Shown here: positions 60,496 to 64,000 of the stretch, one piece after another
Layout: every line of letters starts with the position of its first letter
Numbering within the stretch: the first letter of the stretch is position 1
The notes under the pieces: model-generated
What the model was told of the DNA's origin: nothing
The model's database searches: none
What the model saw: only the letters and a program-made list of their open reading frames with translations
Program-made: the position numbers and the translations under genes
Assembly (NCBI GenBank): GCA_023213315.1
Contig: JAKCPI010002432.1
Span: 1-64,000 of the forward strand
Direction: 5' to 3'
DNA length: 64,000 nt
DNA from: Euborellia annulipes
Taxonomy: Eukaryota > Arthropoda > Insecta > Dermaptera > Anisolabididae

Positions 60496-60745
60496 TGACT
60501 TGACTTGGTCGTCGGCCGAACAAGGAAGCCAAAGCCAAGCCTGGCCGGCTGACTGGCCGTTGTGCGGAGCGTGCAACCGCCCCGCTACCGCTAGGCTGCT
60601 GCCCTCCTGGCTTGTAGCCGTCTGGGCGCCGGCCACAACGCCACCTTGCTGCCTTGGCCAGCCTCTTGTTGCTGCATCGGGACTCCACTTTTTATTTTAC
60701 AGATTGAAAAAACCACCCTCTGCCACGGCTTCCCTTATACCCCAT
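60496..60745 (-). promoter_or_regulatory. gw: gawky first exon and core promoter candidate
   Basis: A GC-rich minus-strand block ends at a strong donor (AGTCA, then GTGAGT) at 60495, just upstream of the 60.17-kb UTR exon. A TATA-like GTATAAGG lies at about 60736-60742, which would place initiation near 60705. CT/GA microsatellites around 60470 and 60862-60887 could serve GAGA-type factors. The ORFs in it are not conserved and are probably UTR. Confidence 0.45.
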
Positions 60746-60860
60746 ACACACACACTCACACTTGCATACACCAACAACATGCAAAGGCTCTATTGATCTG
60801 GCATTCGTGGCAGAGCCGAGCAAAGCTAAGCGCTGTTCTAGTGAGCGTGCGTGCGTCCGC

Positions 60861-60899
<39 letters not shown>

Positions 60900-61626
60900 T
60901 GTCTCTTTCTCACTCACTCTTTTTCTATTCGCTTATTCGTTCTATCTCCTTCTTTCCTTCTCCTCTTTTTTTTCTGCCTCTCTCTCTCTTTCTCCCTTCC
61001 CATTGCTAGTTTACGTTTTATCTGCTTGCATATTTGTTTTCGTCTCTTGCCAAAAAGCTCAACCAGTTGATATACTAACATTTTATTTTTTTACCTTGTA
61101 GGAATAAAATAAAAGCTATCGATTTTATTTTGAATTAATTATATGCTAATAATTAAAATCAGTGAGCATTTAATCTTTGGGCGTTATTTTGATATTTTCT
61201 GCAATGTGGAATCATAGGTGGTGATTTAAGATTTGTTAGTTGAGAATTTTTTCGAGTTATATGTGCCTGTGTGTATGTTTAATGACGTATTTCAGGATGG
61301 GCAGCACGCACCTTCCACACCTGAAATATTTAAGCTGATAATATATTTTCGAGTTATTAATTAATCAGTTGCATTCAAAAAAAAAATATTTAAAAAATGC
61401 CCTATAAATAAGTGAAGGAATATTATTATACCAATTCTGAATTTTAAAAAAATGTAAGGTATTTTTATGGCCATTGAAGTGATTGGTTGCCAGATTTAAT
61501 TGAAAGAATTTTTGTCACTTGGAAAAACAAAATCCAGGGCTGCCTGGGAGAAACCAGGTGGGAGGGAGGGGCATTTTTCACCACTAATCGACACCTACGA
61601 GCTTGATAATAATTAACTTTTTAAGA

Positions 61627-61902
61627 GCCCTCGGGGCTTGGTGTAGAGGTTAGCGTGCTAACCTCGTATACCAAACGTCGCGGGTTCGGACCCCAGGCAG
61701 TCCGATGATTTTATATAAGCCAATTGGATACCAAATGGCTTAAATAAGAATGCCTGGACCCCATATATGTATATTATTAAATCAATAACGGTTATCGTAA
61801 ATGTCTTATATGGCCTGAGTTGCCGAAAAGACAGTGTGAATGTGTGTGTGAGTGTGAGTGTGAATGAGAAAAAAGTGTGAATGTTTAAAAAAAAAAAAAA
61901 AC
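61627..61902 (+). mobile_element. SINE family A, copy 6
   Basis: Full-length copy with head (GGTTCGGACCC), palindrome, common body, GTGTGAG tract and an A tail of about 14 bases, upstream of the gawky promoter. Confidence 0.8.
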
Positions 61903-62589
61903 TTTTAAGATATGATAGACCTAATAAAACTGTAAAAAAGTTCTTGCCTCCATAAGGGGATTTACATTTTTTTGATTGATGGTTCAAAGAGAAACAATTA
62001 AAGCACATAAATGTTTCTAGATGTGATGATTTCATTGCTTTTATGAAAGAAAAGGGAAATCATTATTACCTAAGTTTGAACCACCAAAGTTTTCAGATTT
62101 TTTTTTAAATAATGAAATAATCACATATAGAAAACTCATAGGTGCGCTCTTATTTTGTCACTCAAAGTAGGCCTACTTGCACTTTTTAATTAAAATAAAA
62201 TTGATTATATTTTAAAATTTTGAACTTTGAGAGGCGATATGTGTCCAAAATCGTTTTAAGTTTCAAATCATAGATGTATAATATAAGTAATAAGCCTAAG
62301 ACCGCTAACCTTCTAACAGAAGAACAAACATGATGGGGTGGCTCCAAATTAGAAAACAGGCCAGGATTATTGTTATATTGTTTTACATGCACAGATCCTA
62401 ACTTCCTTAAAGCCCAGTGAATAAATATATATAAAGATAAAATAATTAAAAAAAAAAAACATCATTACAAAAGTAATGTTTGATGTTGAAGATGAAGAGA
62501 AATTTTCTAAATATGTGGATACAAAACAAATATGTAGATTTCCTAAAATAAATTTTCAAAAATAAAATTTGAATTAGTAAAGTTTTACC

Positions 62590-62760
62590 GCCTGTAAAAG
62601 TGGAGCTCGAGTTTCAGGAATTAACGAGCGGAAAGCAAAGCAAAGCAAAGTGCCTGCCTGCTTGCCTGCCTCCCGTTAGCTCATCTCCCCTTTTTCATCC
62701 TCTCTCTCTCTCTCTCTCTCTCTTGTCGTCTGCCTGTCATATATGATATTTACTTTAATT
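62590..62760 (-). promoter_or_regulatory. Possible distal alternative gawky first exon
   Basis: A CT/GA-rich block with GCCTGCCTGC repeats and a (GA)n tract, read on the minus strand, reaches a possible donor (CAGGCG, then GTAAAAC) at about 62588. It resembles the other first-exon blocks in composition and lies upstream of gawky in the right direction. There is no further support. Confidence 0.25.
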
Positions 62761-63238
62761 AATAATAAATCAATTTAAGTGGCGTTTTTGAACATTGTGG
62801 GGCATGGTCGAAAAACAAATAAGGTCGAGATTTTTCGGCTGCAAAATGTTTGTAGAAAGTGTGGCGTTTACAGGACCATTTTCGGTATTCGAAAGGTGTA
62901 AGGCGTGCTGTCACGCCGGATTTTTTTGTTTCAAAAATTTAAAAATTTTAATCAAAAAAATATTAAAAAAAAAAAAATTTTATTTTTAAAAAAAAATTTT
63001 AATTTTTCCCCCCCCAAAAAAAAAAGTTGAGCTGAGGCTGAAATTTTATATTAAAGTTAGACATCCCCCTGGAGTGTGAAAATAAGCTTTTAAACAAAAT
63101 CGGCTAAAGAGTAATAGTACTTTATTTTTTATGTTTTTGTTCTTGTAGAAAAATTGTAATCATCAAAATGTATCTCTGAACCCCTGCTATTAGCTACGGC
63201 TATTAAAAGCAGTACAATAAATAAATAAATAAAATAAC

Positions 63239-63306
63239 ACAACTTTCGATTACCGAAGGTAAGAGAAAGTTGTGTGCTGTGCGTCCAGTCCCACCAGATT
63301 TTTTCT
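63239..63306. repeat. Hairpin element, partial copy
   Basis: One arm of the hairpin family (AACTTTCGATTACCGAAGG to CACCAGATTTTTTC). It sits beside a tRNA-like SINE head at 63.33 kb rather than family A. Confidence 0.55.
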
Positions 63307-63332
63307 AAATAAAACGGCCTAAAAAGATAGAG

Positions 63333-63420
63333 GTGCCGCCGTGAGTCGAACCAAGGATCTGGCTTTGTACTCAATTTCCGACGGCTAATCATTTTGGTTG
63401 CCTAAATTCAAGGCTCAAGT
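63333..63420 (-). mobile_element. tRNA-like SINE head
   Basis: The minus strand reads TTAGCCGTCGGAAATTGAG and later the B box GGTTCGACTC. A partial second copy (CCGACGGCTAAGCATTTTGG) lies at 63567-63612. Flanking sequence is not tRNA-like. Confidence 0.45.
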
Positions 63421-63771
63421 CTTGAACACATCAGGTACAGTCGGCGCAAGTGCCTGATAAGCTCGAGAGTGGAGCCATGGGCTTAGTTAACCAAACCAAT
63501 ATTTTTACAATAATTAAATCTTTTTTTAATGCAACTGAAAGGAAAAAGCTACTTTTAAGACAACAATTCCGACGGCTAAGCATTTTGGTTGCCTAAGCTC
63601 AAGGCTCCATTTTCTAGAAAATCAAACACTTGTGGTCCTGAGTGTATTTGTGACGTCGCCAAAAAGGAGTGGCTCTTGTTTATTAAAATTAATTTAATTA
63701 ATATGATATTGTAATGAATAGTGAATAGTAAAAAACAACAGAATGTAGAAAATATCTTTAATTAATTCTTT

Positions 63772-63814
63772 GGGCTATCGATTTCGTCCAAAGGACATCA
63801 TCAGGCCAGCTGGA
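63772..63814 (-). ncRNA. Hammerhead-like motif with the CUGAUGA core
   Basis: GGC, CUGAUGA, extra U, stem II GUCC-UUU-GGAC, GAAA, AUCGAU, A, GCC. Every core base matches a hammerhead; the cleavage base would be A. Confidence 0.7.
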
Positions 63815-63857
63815 AATAAAGAATTTATAATTTGACAATATAACAATACGCAAGATC

Positions 63858-63899
63858 CAGCTGGCCTGATGATGTCATTTGAACGAAATCGATAGCCCA
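63858..63899 (+). ncRNA. Hammerhead-like motif, stem II weakened
   Basis: The same core (CUGAUGA, GAAA, AUCGAUA, GGC/GCC) but stem II is GUCAUUUGAAC with mismatches, so this arm has decayed relative to its partner. Confidence 0.6.
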
Positions 63900-64000
63900 A
63901 AGAATAAATTAAAGATATTTTCTCCATTGTTGTTTTTTTACTATTCACTATTCATCAATTAACACAACAGACAAATGGAGTATTACATCAAACACATGAT

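Larger units (their letters stand above)
63713..63954. mobile_element. Fold-back element with hammerhead-like motifs (63.8 kb)
   Basis: Arms at 63713-63823 and 63845-63954 are inverted copies, about 22 bp apart, starting with GAATAGTGAATAGTAAAAA. It shares the CCAGCTGGCCTGA block with the 43.75-kb element, so the two are related families. Confidence 0.8.

Noticed and set aside
60395..60688. Arg-rich minus-strand frame in the gawky first exon
   Set aside because: Its start would be GTG, it overlaps the splice donor, and no conserved motif is seen, so I treat it as UTR.
60646..61101. Ser/Leu-rich plus-strand frames
   Set aside because: They are produced by CT microsatellites opposite the gawky promoter; no splice or codon support.
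1..64000. CRISPR array, operon or bacterial contamination
   Set aside because: There are no spaced direct repeats, and genes are spliced throughout.

Overview
The window is eukaryotic nuclear DNA, most likely from an arthropod. It is very AT-rich, full of introns, microsatellites and transposon debris. The best taxonomic clue is a GW182 protein built like insect gawky: an N-terminal [17 protein letters not shown] block, then a UBA, a Q-rich stretch, a [16 protein letters not shown]2 motif and an RRM. I cannot name the species.

Three spliced genes can be rebuilt on the minus strand, each with GT(GC)/AG sites and consistent phases. (1) An unrecognised gene at about 1.1-4.0 kb encodes about 170 residues in five exons, one of them a 37-nt microexon. 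GC-richer blocks upstream, ending in donors at 5.69, 8.67 and 10.79 kb, look like alternative first exons. (2) A complete HAP40/F8A orthologue lies at 13.86-24.90 kb, with seven exons and 330 residues. (3) A complete gawky/TNRC6 gene lies at 42.13-60.02 kb, with 20 coding exons and about 1880 residues, plus 5' UTR exons to about 60.7 kb. From the gawky stop down to about 27.8 kb there is extremely AT-rich sequence without convincing coding exons. It may be a very long 3' UTR, intergenic DNA, or both.

The rest is mobile-element sequence. Intron 6 of HAP40 carries a nearly intact Penelope-like element (PLE) with RT and GIY-YIG domains, flanked by about 608-bp inverted terminal repeats and a 12-bp target duplication. 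Nine or more short fold-back elements without any RT are spread over the window. They share with the PLE repeat a small hammerhead-ribozyme-like motif: CUGANGA, one extra base, stem II, GAAA, and often a palindromic stem III. Stem sequences differ between families but stay paired. Three such fold-backs make up nearly all of the gawky intron that splits the RRM. Other elements are a tRNA-derived SINE family (six copies), a hairpin family that in two copies keeps a cUUCGg loop and sits at SINE A-tails, several hAT-type MITEs with 8-bp duplications, mariner-like MITEs and transposase fragments, and one TTAA-flanked MITE.

The three genes run in the same direction but nothing suggests a joint pathway: gawky acts in miRNA silencing with Argonaute, and HAP40 is the partner of huntingtin. 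The most interesting signal is the hammerhead-bearing fold-back population and its relation to the full-length inverted-repeat PLE.
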